Positions 47,815-57,117 of a stretch of 57,576 bases of DNA are shown here, one piece after another. A program made the position numbers and the translations under genes. A model generated the notes under the pieces. The model ran no database searches. It saw only the letters and a program-made list of their open reading frames with translations, and had not been told where the DNA came from. The stretch spans positions 1-57,576 of the forward strand of contig JAATFQ010000274.1 of NCBI GenBank assembly GCA_015655115.1, in the 5' to 3' direction. Source of the stretch: Sphingobacteriales bacterium (GTDB lineage: Bacteria > Bacteroidota > Bacteroidia > Sphingobacteriales > Sphingobacteriaceae). Every line of letters starts with the position of its first letter. Position 1 is the first letter of the stretch.

Positions 47815-47837
47815 TTGACAATGATATGCATTGTCAA
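47815..47837. promoter_or_regulatory. Perfect palindrome upstream of the lysis genes
   Basis: TTGACAATG (47815-47823) and CATTGTCAA (47829-47837) with a 5-nt spacer form a 9-bp perfect inverted repeat about 70-90 nt before the lysozyme start. It shares TTGTCA/TGACAA with the early operator arms, in reverse order. A binding site for an island regulator is likely. Confidence 0.5.
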
Positions 47838-47869
47838 AACTTCACGTATAACCAAACATATCATGGCGG

Positions 47870-47877
47870 TAAGTTTG
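47870..47877 (+). promoter_or_regulatory. Candidate -7 box of first lysis module
   Basis: TAAGTTTG matches TAnnTTTG, 28 nt before the lysozyme ATG. No good -33 element is visible, and the palindrome lies about 33 nt further upstream, so an activator may be needed. Confidence 0.4.
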
Positions 47878-47904
47878 TATCACACCGCTTAAAGTGAGGG
47901 AGAT

Positions 47905-48561
47905 ATGAAGGAGATTAGAGAGACATCAAATAAGGGTATTCAGTTCTTAATACAGGAAGAGGGATTAGTAAAAAGACCATACCTAGATCAGGTTGGGGTG
48001 CCTACTATAGGAATAGGCAGCACATACTGGGAAGATGGACAAAAGGTTAAAATGACTGACGCCCCTATTACCACAGAACGAGCCATACAGTTGTTCAGAA
48101 CTACATTGAAGGGCTATGAGTTGGCTGTTTATTCAATGACAAGAGATGATATCAATCATAATCAGTTTGATTCATTAACGAGCTTCACTTATAACGTCGG
48201 TACAGGGGGATTCAAATCTTCTGACCTGGTAAAGAAGGTCAACCAAGATAAAGGAGATCCCAAAATTCAATAGGCATTCGAAGCTTGGAAAAATGCCGGG
48301 GGTAAGCCTATTTTACTTGCTCGCAGGAAAAGATAGGCCGCATTATACTTTACTCCTGATGATACACAGCGAGCTACTGATCAGCAACTATATATTAATC
48401 AGGTTAAGCATATCCAGACAAAGTTGGGACTGCTTGCTGATGGTATTTTTGGCAAGAATACAAAAGCTGCAGTTATAGCCTTCCAGAATAAACACAACCT
48501 CATTACTGACGGGATTGCTGGTCCGCAAACATTGGCTGAATTAAATAAGATATCCGCCTAA
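47905..48561 (+). pseudogene. Phage-type lysozyme (GH24-like) with peptidoglycan-binding domain, two in-frame amber codons
   Basis: From ATG 47905, with a good GAGGGAGAT ribosome site, 122 residues encode the GH24 catalytic half: the Glu in LIQEEGLVKRPYLDQVGVPTIGIG, then NHNQFDSLTSFTYNVGTGGF. The frame then meets TAG at 48271-48273, continues with AFEAWKNAGGKPILLARRKR, meets a second TAG at 48334-48336, and resumes with AALYFTP and a PG_binding_1 repeat (VKHIQTKLGLLADGIFGKN...FQNKHNLITDGIAGPQTLAEL) to TAA 48559-48561. No frameshift is present. Either two nonsense mutations or amber read-through; the first stop leaves the catalytic half without its last helices. Confidence 0.8.
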
Positions 48562-48564
48562 TTA

Positions 48565-48855
48565 ATGGAAGAACAAAATATCCCTGAGACAGGGGTGAAG
48601 CAGGATGTGATTGATAGAAAGGCTGCCTGGCTTGAAAGAATGTTTGATCGTTTGTTTGAAGCGATTTTAAGGAATCCATTTGCTGCTCTTTTGGTGCTGG
48701 CGGTAGCAGGCTTATTTTATCAGCAGGGCATTATTAACGATGTAAACGCTTTAAGATTGGCTGATAAGGATAAGTCAAATCAAGATATGATTAATGAGGT
48801 TAGACGAAGTGTGAAAGCTGAAATACCAAAGCAAATGGCTCCACTTCAATCCTAG
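48565..48855 (+). CDS. Single-pass membrane protein of first lysis module
   Basis: A 96-residue protein with one membrane segment (PFAALLVLAVAGLFYQ, about residues 38-53) between amphipathic, charged flanks. It may be a holin or inner-membrane spanin partner. It ends at TAG 48853-48855, but the same frame continues for 31 more protein-like residues (QDSMNKKVDTSLINLNG...KKTK) to TGA 48949-48951, which overlaps the next ATG. This is the third in-frame amber in this cassette. The original gene was probably 48565-48951. Confidence 0.6.
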   Translation: MEEQNIPETGVKQDVIDRKAAWLERMFDRLFEAILRNPFAALLVLAVAGLFYQQGIINDVNALRLADKDKSNQDMINEVRRSVKAEIPKQMAPLQS

Positions 48856-48947
48856 CAAGATAGTATGAATAAGAAAGTAGATACATCACTTATAAATCTA
48901 AACGGTACAGTTGAAAGTGTTAAACAATATATTATCAAAAAGACAAA

Positions 48948-49124
48948 ATGAAAAAGCTATTAATATTTCCCGCATTACTGTTTTGCATGACCGCCGCCAC
49001 ATTTAACCGAGTTCGGGCCCCAATAATTGGCGATCGCGTAATATTATCCCCAATCAATACGAAGGTGGATAACGTAAACATAAAAGCAATTGAGCTTAAC
49101 CGGTTAATTAGACAGACACAATGA
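48948..49124 (+). CDS. Small secreted protein of first lysis module
   Basis: A 58-residue frame with a signal-peptide-like start (MKKLLIFPALLFCMTAATF) and a short polar tail. Its ATG overlaps the upstream TGA, and its TGA overlaps the next ATG, a chained arrangement typical of lysis cassettes. Function unknown. Confidence 0.5.
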   Translation: MKKLLIFPALLFCMTAATFNRVRAPIIGDRVILSPINTKVDNVNIKAIELNRLIRQTQ

Positions 49125-49432
49125 GAAAGTTGATATTATTTTTGCTTGTATGCTCACTGGCTAGCTGCGGCGTATTTAGAAAAGTTCATAAGGAAAAGAC
49201 ATTGGATAATCTTGAAACATCCAGTGTTACCAAATCGGACAGCTCAGGTATTACTATTGATAAGTCAGTCAGTACGATCAAGGAGAAGGCAGATATTACG
49301 CTAACTGTACCAGGTAAAACTATAACTCGGGATATGTATTTGAATATGGATAGCCTGGTGAATGGCATAACGGCTGTGCAAAATGATCTGCTAAATGTGA
49401 AGCTGATTCTCAATCCCATTATTATATTCTGA
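49121..49432 (+). CDS. Lipoprotein of first lysis module, 3' end replaced by IS relic
   Basis: A 103-residue lipoprotein with lipobox LASC (Cys at residue 16) and a polar, Ser/Thr/Lys-rich body, resembling an outer-membrane spanin. Its last residues (about NPIIIF) come from the ISAs1 transposase relic that begins near 49415, so the native C-terminus is missing. A 4-nt ATGA overlap with the upstream gene is seen. Probably non-functional or altered. Confidence 0.6.
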   Translation: MRKLILFLLVCSLASCGVFRKVHKEKTLDNLETSSVTKSDSSGITIDKSVSTIKEKADITLTVPGKTITRDMYLNMDSLVNGITAVQNDLLNVKLILNPIIIF

Positions 49433-49948
49433 TGGTCAAAGATAACCAAGAGTTAAAAGAACAGGTAGAAAAAGTGTTTGCTATGAACCCCAAACAGAGG
49501 CTGAGATCGATCTTGATTTCGGCCACGGAAGAATAGAACAACGAACCTGTCAGGTTATAGACAACCTTATTTTTTAGATGATAAACAGGACTGGCCAGGA
49601 CTGCGAAGTATCGCTAAAGTGATCTCGGAGCGGACAGACAAAAGAAGCGGAAAGCAATCCACTGAAACAAGATATTATATATCCTCACTTGCTGCCAAAC
49701 CCAAAGTGATTGGTAAGGCTATCAGAGGCTATTGGGCTATATAAAATAACCTGCACTGGATACTCGATGTGGTATTCAAAGAGGATAATTTCTAAAAAAG
49801 AAGAGAAACTCTGCTTTAAACTATAATATCATCTCGAAAATGGCCTTGAATATCATCGAGAGGGAAACAGAATCTAAAAGCAGTAAACCTCAAAAAAGAA
49901 AAAGGGGCTTTGGATGATGAATTCAGAAGCAAGCTAATCGCGGGTTAA
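49415..49948 (+). mobile_element. ISAs1-family transposase, degraded 3' fragment
   Basis: Read in pieces, the stretch encodes the C-terminal third of an ISAs1-type DDE transposase: YILMVKDNQELKEQVEKVF, then DLDFGHGRIEQRTCQVID, then FLDDKQDWPGLRSIAKV-ISERT, ETRYYISSL, IRGYWAI-NNLHWILDVVF and SALNYNIISKMALNI. At least three frameshifts (near 49495, 49573 and 49900) and two TAA codons (49742-49744, 49793-49795) interrupt it. Its 5' two-thirds and both terminal inverted repeats are missing, so it is an old relic rather than an active element. It joins the lipoprotein gene directly. Confidence 0.85.
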
Positions 49949-50034
49949 GATCTTAAAAGCGATTTCCCTATGAAATCATGCTCTATGTTTAGTTCTCAGT
50001 TGTTATTATGGTATCTTGTTTTTTAATATTATTT

Positions 50035-50062
50035 CACCTTACAAAGTGCTGTTGGTAAGGTG
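50035..50062. promoter_or_regulatory. Hairpin/palindrome upstream of second lysis module
   Basis: CACCTTAC (50035-50042) and GTAAGGTG (50055-50062) form a perfect 8-bp inverted repeat with a 12-nt spacer, just upstream of the predicted promoter. No T-run follows, so an operator or mRNA element is more likely than a terminator. Confidence 0.4.
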
Positions 50063-50067
50063 GTTAA

Positions 50068-50099
50068 TTGAGTGAATCGCGATGGTTTTGGTAAATTTG
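50068..50099 (+). promoter_or_regulatory. Predicted promoter of second lysis module
   Basis: TTG (50068-50070), 21 nt, then TAAATTTG (50092-50099), fits TTG-N19-21-TAnnTTTG. It lies 26 nt before the ATG at 50125. Confidence 0.5.
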
Positions 50100-50124
50100 T
50101 AATACGATTAAAAATAGATTGTAT

Positions 50125-50694
50125 ATGAAATTAACACGTAAGGAACTGGAAGGATTAGCTGAGACTATAAATATTGAGTATGCCTCTTTGATGGCATTTA
50201 TAAGCGTAGAAAGTGGTGGGCAAGCTTTCATTAACGGGAGAATGGTTATTCAATTTGAACCGGCGTGGTTTAAAAAGAAAGCACCTTTTGCTCCCTCCGG
50301 ATTATGGTCTGTTAATAAGGTTGAAAATCAGGAAAAAGAATATAAGGCTTTTAATAATGCCTTCGCAATTGATAAAAATGCAGCACTGCAGGCTACGTCA
50401 ATAGGGGTAGGTCAGATTATGGGTTATCATTATGCACGTCTTGGATTTAAGACTGTTGATCAAATGTGGGATGCATTCAAGGAGGGGGAGTACCAACAGG
50501 TAAAAGGCATTGTTAATTTCATCAAAACTGATGCAAGGTTATGGAAAGCTATAGCTGACAGGAATTGGCATTTAGTAGCTACTTACTATAATGGAAAATA
50601 TTATAAAGAGCTTGCTATCAAATATGGACGTGAACCTTATAACATCAGCATGGAGAAAGCATACTTAAAATTCAGATTAGATGGACAGGATTAA
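50125..50694 (+). CDS. N-acetylmuramidase-type endolysin
   Basis: A 189-residue protein matching the N-acetylmuramidase (DUF3380) family: MAFISVESGGQAF, with the catalytic Glu in VESGG, MVIQFEPAWF, ATSIGVGQIMGYHYARLGF and IVNFIKTDARLWKAIADRNW. It should cut the glycan strand of peptidoglycan. No signal peptide is seen, so it needs a holin or another release route. ATG 50125 is used; a TTG at 50119 is two codons upstream. It is the intact endolysin of the island. Confidence 0.85.
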   Translation: MKLTRKELEGLAETINIEYASLMAFISVESGGQAFINGRMVIQFEPAWFKKKAPFAPSGLWSVNKVENQEKEYKAFNNAFAIDKNAALQATSIGVGQIMGYHYARLGFKTVDQMWDAFKEGEYQQVKGIVNFIKTDARLWKAIADRNWHLVATYYNGKYYKELAIKYGREPYNISMEKAYLKFRLDGQD

Positions 50695-50974
50695 AATACC
50701 CACTCCGGAAAAAATGCAGAAATACCCCTGGGGCGTAACTGTTGTTACGCTGATTGCCATGGTTATTATGCTGCTATATACAGTTCTCAGGAAAAGTGAT
50801 TGTGAAGAGTGTGAACAGAGATACCAGTCTGAGAGAAATAAGAATGATATACTCACCACTGCCTTACTGATCAAAAACGGAATTATATTAAAACAGGCTG
50901 TAGAAGCTAAGGAAAAAGACAGTACAACGTATAAAAAACTAAATAAATCAAAGAAAATAGTCAAAGAATATTAG
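50681..50974 (+). CDS. Single-pass membrane protein (holin- or spanin-like)
   Basis: A 97-residue protein overlapping the endolysin stop by 14 nt. A membrane segment (VTVVTLIAMVIMLLYTVL) at about residues 19-36 is followed by CEECEQRYQSERNK and a charged coiled coil. The size and position suggest a holin or inner-membrane spanin. The CxxC pair after the membrane segment is unusual for either. Function inferred from context. Confidence 0.6.
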   Translation: MDRIKIPTPEKMQKYPWGVTVVTLIAMVIMLLYTVLRKSDCEECEQRYQSERNKNDILTTALLIKNGIILKQAVEAKEKDSTTYKKLNKSKKIVKEY

Positions 50975-50978
50975 TAAC

Positions 50979-51770
50979 ATGGAAAACTTGAAATTTTATT
51001 TTATCATATTCCTACTGTCGGTCTGTATAATTGTATTAGGATATAAATGGTATCAAAACAATAGTGAGCTGGAGATCGCTCATCAATCAAAGCAGAAAAT
51101 AAAAGATCAAATTCTTACCGGAGCAAAAGAAATCAAGAGAACGGTTCTTAGAAATGGGGCTGAGAATCTTTTACTTGACATCACAGGGCACCGTACTTCA
51201 ATAGGCAATGCAGAACAAACTGATATTCCTGATATCGTAGACACAGCGGCTATGGCTCTTGATATTCGTACAAAGCAATTGATAGAGGTGACCGCAATTG
51301 TTGCACAGTATAAAGCAGAAAATCTGCAGCTTAAGGCTCAATTGGATTCAAATAAAAATCTTTTTTATACCTATAAACAGAATGGCCTGGAATTAAAATT
51401 CACTCCGCCGTACAGTTCTTCAAATTATGCTACAGCCGACTTCTTAGGAAGATTTAATATTACTGCCGCCCAGGGCTATCAGCGGAAAGGGCTATTAGGC
51501 CGTAAAAAAACACTCCTATCTATCACTTCCGATTCCCCGTTTTTTATTATTGATAAGGTAAATTATGTTGGTTTTAATAAAGAGCCGATCAACTTCGACC
51601 TTGAATTGCAGGCATCAGCTTCTTTCAACCAAATGACAGGTGTTGGGGTAGGACCAGGGATAAAAATGGAAATTGGCCGTTTTGATTTTCGCGGGAATTA
51701 CCAGTATTACCAGCAGGAGCGCGCATGGATGTATGGTGCCAATGTTACTTATAAAGTATTTGGGTTTTAA
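50979..51770 (+). CDS. Membrane-anchored coiled-coil/beta protein of second lysis module
   Basis: A 263-residue protein. An N-terminal membrane anchor (FYFIIFLLSVCIIVLGYKWY, about residues 6-25) precedes a long helical stalk (about 30-125, coiled coil with LIEVTAIVAQYKAENLQLKAQL). A C-terminal beta-rich half follows (IKMEIGRFDFRGNYQYYQQERAWMYGANVTYKVFGF, alternating aromatic residues and a terminal Phe as in outer-membrane barrels). The layout would let it bridge inner and outer membranes. It may be a spanin-like release protein. Starts 4 nt after the preceding stop; last gene of the island. Confidence 0.6.
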   Translation: MENLKFYFIIFLLSVCIIVLGYKWYQNNSELEIAHQSKQKIKDQILTGAKEIKRTVLRNGAENLLLDITGHRTSIGNAEQTDIPDIVDTAAMALDIRTKQLIEVTAIVAQYKAENLQLKAQLDSNKNLFYTYKQNGLELKFTPPYSSSNYATADFLGRFNITAAQGYQRKGLLGRKKTLLSITSDSPFFIIDKVNYVGFNKEPINFDLELQASASFNQMTGVGVGPGIKMEIGRFDFRGNYQYYQQERAWMYGANVTYKVFGF

Positions 51771-52022
51771 GGCTTTTAAACAAATTTATGATCCTGGCAT
51801 TTCCTCCAATAGCTAAGCGATAAAGGGTAACCTATAATGTCAATATATTTGAATTATTACCTCATGGAAATGTTGCCTCGACCTCCTTAATTCATTAGAA
51901 GATTATAGTTTTTAACTATTTCGCATAGAATTAATTGATTATGATTATCGAATTCAATACCATAAATTTATATTAGTTTAGAAGCAGACGGAAAAATTAT
52001 TAGCCAATATATAAACTTATAA

Positions 52023-54302
<2,280 letters not shown>

Positions 54303-54434
54303 TTGTAGGTCGCAATTACTTTTGTTTTTATCTGCTTGAAGGGATTAAATAGATGGTCAAAGATGATGGTATATCATAGATGACGCTATCCTAAAGATGA
54401 TGTTATACTAAGAAGATCATATGATATTAAAAAT

Positions 54435-54470
54435 AAGGCACCCGATAGTTAGGGTGCCTTTTAAGTTTTT
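54435..54470 (+). terminator. Terminator of katG
   Basis: AAGGCACCC (54435-54443) and GGGTGCCTT (54452-54460) form a 9-bp perfect stem with an 8-nt loop, followed by TTAAGTTTTT. Confidence 0.75.
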
Positions 54471-54496
54471 CAACATTAGTATAGGGTGAAGCTATC

Positions 54497-54967
54497 TTAT
54501 TCCGACCATGGGGAATGTAAGATGCAATCGCAAAAATTCTTTCTGTGAAATCCAGGTATCATATATGCGCATACATCTGCCTTCATATTTCCGAAGGTAG
54601 TCTCTGTTTTGTGTTCAAAGCCACTGAAAAAGGTGGGTATTATATTTTTCTTGAAGTCCGTTCTCGGGAAAGCGGATAATATTTCTGCCCTGTTTTCTGC
54701 AGAAAGATGTTCGTAACCTTCGCCCATAACGTCAAGCCCCACTCCTGAGTACATCAATGCAACCTCAGGCTCTTTGTATTCGGCTATTCCAGGCGTTGTA
54801 TGTAATGCTATGGTATCCCATACCAATTGCAGTGATTCTTTGGGCAAGCCATTACTTCTTAGGAAATCCCTCGCTGCATTAGCCCCGTCTACTTCAAATC
54901 TTTTGTCCTTACTGCTATAATGTTTTGTTAGTCCCATATCATGAAAAACGGAGCTGATATAAAGCAA
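54497..54967 (-). CDS. HD-domain phosphohydrolase, 5'-truncated
   Basis: The frame encodes the C-terminal three-quarters of a small HD-domain phosphohydrolase: LLYISSVFHDMGLT (metal-binding HD), RFEVDGANAARDFL, LVWDTIALHTTPGIAEYKEPEVALMYSGVGLDV and VPGF-like MIPGFHRKNFC. The open frame extends upstream to 55045 (LFSAINGKRNSILFDAE) and then hits a TGA, so about 50 N-terminal residues, including the first metal-binding His region, are missing. The only start near the listed 5' end is TTG at 54965-54967. Likely a pseudogene. Confidence 0.7.
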   Translation of the reverse strand: MLYISSVFHDMGLTKHYSSKDKRFEVDGANAARDFLRSNGLPKESLQLVWDTIALHTTPGIAEYKEPEVALMYSGVGLDVMGEGYEHLSAENRAEILSAFPRTDFKKNIIPTFFSGFEHKTETTFGNMKADVCAYMIPGFHRKNFCDCILHSPWSE

Positions 54968-55002
54968 CTCCGCATCAAATAATATTGAATTTCGCTTGCC
55001 GT

Positions 55003-55185
55003 TTATTGCTGAGAAGAGAAATACCTGATCTCGCCCAACCCATATTCAATGATGATCATCTGGTTGTATTTCAATCGGTAAAGGGATTCCATTGCATCCT
55101 GGCTGCTTAAAAGGGAAATAGAAAAGGAGTCCTTTATATCATTTTGCAGATTCAGGTTGATTTGTTTTCTTTTTTCGCCTTTCAT
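55003..55185 (-). CDS. Doubtful small hypothetical protein
   Basis: A 60-residue frame (MKGEKRKQINLNLQND... ending YFSSQQ) with an ATG at 55183-55185. It overlaps the upstream open part of the HD frame. No domain recognised, and it may be debris of the damaged 5' end of that locus. Confidence 0.2.
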   Translation of the reverse strand: MKGEKRKQINLNLQNDIKDSFSISLLSSQDAMESLYRLKYNQMIIIEYGLGEIRYFSSQQ

Positions 55186-55526
55186 GATGATACGAATTTA
55201 GGTATTGTCTGGTCATATGCTGCTAAGTGTTTAGGAGAATAATAGATAATCACCTATTAAGAATTTAATAATTGATACTTCTAAAGTATAATGGCTGCGG
55301 AATCGTCTTCTGTTAAAGCTGTGGAGTAAGGCTCTGTTAAATAGTTATCAATTATTAATCGTATATTTTTAATATGCAGTTTATTACATTTGTTTGATGA
55401 GTAAGGCAAAATATATTGCCTGTTTTTAGACTTACTTAGGAAATTAATGATGTCTGTTTATAGGGGGTATTTAAATCTGTCATGCTCTTTTGTCGCTATT
55501 AATACCAAACATCACTAGAGAAAAAT
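55186..55526. other. Intergenic stretch without recognised gene
   Basis: About 340 nt, AT-rich, upstream of the lipoprotein gene. No hairpin, repeat or RNA gene was recognised. Confidence 0.4.
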
Positions 55527-56534
55527 ATGAAAAAGAAATTTTTATGTATCATATGGGCTTCGGTAGTATTAGGCAGTTGCCAGGAGAAAACAGGCCGGCA
55601 AAATACCATCCAGAACAGTGAACATGTTGTTCAGACAGCAGGCGCTAAAAATCTAACTGTAAAAAAACAATTTTCCCAACAGGATTTTTTGTCGTCACTC
55701 GCAGATATTTGCGTAGAGGATGATGGTGTGTTCAAGAATTGTGATCCGCTGTTTAGTAAAGACGGGTCGTCTCTTTTCTTTTTGATTATCCCTAAAATAG
55801 GGGCGAAAAACTGGTATGAAGCAGAATCTAAAAATTTAAAAGGGGCGGTATATGAAAAGAACAATGTTTTAACAGCTAAAATACAAAATATAGATAAAAG
55901 CGACTTAAGTAAATATTTTGATGTCTGGGTATTTTATACCGATAAAAAATACACACAGCATGTAGGTATGGATGTGGCTTATAATATTAAAAATCCACAC
56001 ATCACTGATCTTTATTATTTAAGGTCTGCAAAAAACAATTGGGAAAAGCTGGAGAGTTTTAACGTTACAAATGATGCCGATGCTCAGAAAGAAAATCAGT
56101 GGAGGGATGATTTTATAAATAAAGCCACCATGATGTCGAATAAGAAAGGTCGCAGCCCTGCTATAGTCGCTACACCGATTTCTACGGACTGGAACGGTAA
56201 GTATACAGCCTATTTTAGTTATGGCGAAATTGGCGGACAAAACGCAGGCTGGGAATTGGAAATTACCATTACAGCCAATAATATTACTGCAAGGGGAGAC
56301 GGATATCAATTGGCATTTTTAGATGAGCTCAGTGCTCAGGAAAATAAAAGCGAATTGGTTTTAAGTCATGTTAGAAATCTGTCGGGCTACAAAACAGGTT
56401 CAACTATGAGCCCGGAATTTATACTGATAAAAGACAATGGACAATTTTATATAAAGTCCAAATGGATCGATGGTGATGTCATTACAAAACCTAAAAAACC
56501 TGGATACGAAATTGAAAAGGCGGAAACTATTTGA
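55527..56534 (+). CDS. Lipoprotein of unknown function
   Basis: A 335-residue lipoprotein with lipobox VLGSC (Cys18). Two regions can be seen: an alpha-beta part (about 55-210) with FLSSLADICVEDDG, SSLFFLIIPKIGAKNWYE and YFDVWVFYTDKKYTQHVG, and a beta-rich part (about 215-335) with WNGKYTAYFSYGEIGGQNAGWELEITITANNITARGDGYQLAF. The second part has the look of small secreted beta-barrel or lipocalin-like domains. I do not recognise a named family. Possible AraC and gene remnants follow downstream. Confidence 0.7.
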   Translation: MKKKFLCIIWASVVLGSCQEKTGRQNTIQNSEHVVQTAGAKNLTVKKQFSQQDFLSSLADICVEDDGVFKNCDPLFSKDGSSLFFLIIPKIGAKNWYEAESKNLKGAVYEKNNVLTAKIQNIDKSDLSKYFDVWVFYTDKKYTQHVGMDVAYNIKNPHITDLYYLRSAKNNWEKLESFNVTNDADAQKENQWRDDFINKATMMSNKKGRSPAIVATPISTDWNGKYTAYFSYGEIGGQNAGWELEITITANNITARGDGYQLAFLDELSAQENKSELVLSHVRNLSGYKTGSTMSPEFILIKDNGQFYIKSKWIDGDVITKPKKPGYEIEKAETI

Positions 56535-56688
56535 AGCCAAGAAAAAACAATTTCTCGGTATCTACCGTTCTGCAGGCGAGGACTCATTCTTAAAACTGAA
56601 CACGAGTTCAAAATAGGATACTTACACTTTAAGATTCTGCGATGCTACATTCTACAGCGATCATATTATTTATGCCTTTAACAATTAA
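56515..56688 (+). pseudogene. Possible gene remnant with in-frame amber
   Basis: A frame running past the lipoprotein stop reads KLFEAKKKQFLGIYRSAGEDSFLKLN-TSSK, then TAG (56614-56616), then DTYTLRFCDATFYSDHIIYAFNN to TAA 56686-56688. The composition is protein-like on both sides of the stop, but no family is recognised and no start is visible. Confidence 0.25.
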
Positions 56689-56950
56689 AAGATTGCCTGA
56701 ATTCAACTGGTGAAAGATTTGTTTTTGCTCTAAATAGCTTACTAAATGATTGCGGATGTTCAAATCCTAACGCATAAGCAATTTCACCAATGGATAGGCC
56801 TGTCGTGGAGAGTTTTTCTTTAGCCTTTTCTATCAATTTATTATGCAGGTGCTGTTGAGGGTTCATACCTGTCAGTGATCTCAGCAATCCGCTGAAATAT
56901 GTGGGCGATAAGTTTAATTTTTCGGCCTTTGGACATAATAAAAATCCAAA
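56678..56950 (-). pseudogene. AraC-family regulator, C-terminal HTH fragment
   Basis: The open frame gives about 90 residues: AEKLNLSPTYFSGLLRSLTGMNPQQHL (first HTH) and LSIGEIAYALGFEHPQSFSKLFRAKTNLSPVEFRQ (second HTH), the complete AraC DNA-binding signature. Upstream an in-frame TAA (56951-56953) cuts off the ligand or N-terminal domain. Starts within it (ATG 56867) would give only part of the HTH. It lies directly next to the tRNA-like scar, consistent with truncation during integration. Confidence 0.7.
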
Positions 56951-56984
56951 TTATGATTGACCACATGCTCCTACGGATTTAACA

Positions 56985-57017
56985 TAAAAAGGCCTCTGAG
57001 ATAATCTCAAAGGCCTC
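56985..57017 (-). terminator. Terminator downstream of tRNA/tmRNA 3' scar
   Basis: AGGCCTCTGAGAT (56990-57002) and ATCTCAAAGGCCT (57004-57016) form a 13-bp stem with one G-T pair. Read leftward it ends in TTTTT. It sits where the terminator of the RNA gene at 57020 would be. Confidence 0.65.
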
Positions 57018-57019
57018 TG

Positions 57020-57041
57020 TGGAGCCGAAGGGGTTCGAACC
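57020..57041 (-). other. 3' end of a tRNA/tmRNA gene, attachment-site scar
   Basis: The minus strand reads GGTTCGAACCCCTTCGGCTCCA: the T-loop TTCGAAC, the 3' T-stem strand CCCTT, the acceptor strand CGGCTCC and A73. U70 (as in Gly-Uracil wobble RNAs) would fit tRNA-Ala or tmRNA. Upstream of these 22 nt the sequence no longer pairs, so the gene is incomplete. Short 3' copies of RNA genes are typical att sites of integrated elements. Confidence 0.6.
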
Positions 57042-57117
57042 AATCGGCACCGCTTTTATGGTATCTTCTATGGCCTTTATTGGAGGTTCAGACGGTATTT
57101 TTTTTGCCATTAGTCAG

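Noticed and set aside
47905..48951. Genome-wide TAG reassignment
   Set aside because: Intact genes in the same island end at TAG (33584, 35124), and core genes show no internal TAG.
30173..51770. Complete temperate prophage
   Set aside because: No integrase, terminase, portal, capsid or replication gene could be found on either strand, and no att repeat flanks the island.
30173..51770. R-type (contractile) tailocin or extracellular contractile injection system
   Set aside because: No sheath, baseplate wedge or AAA+ ClpV/ECIS ATPase-like gene; one tube gene and a long tape measure point to a non-contractile tail.
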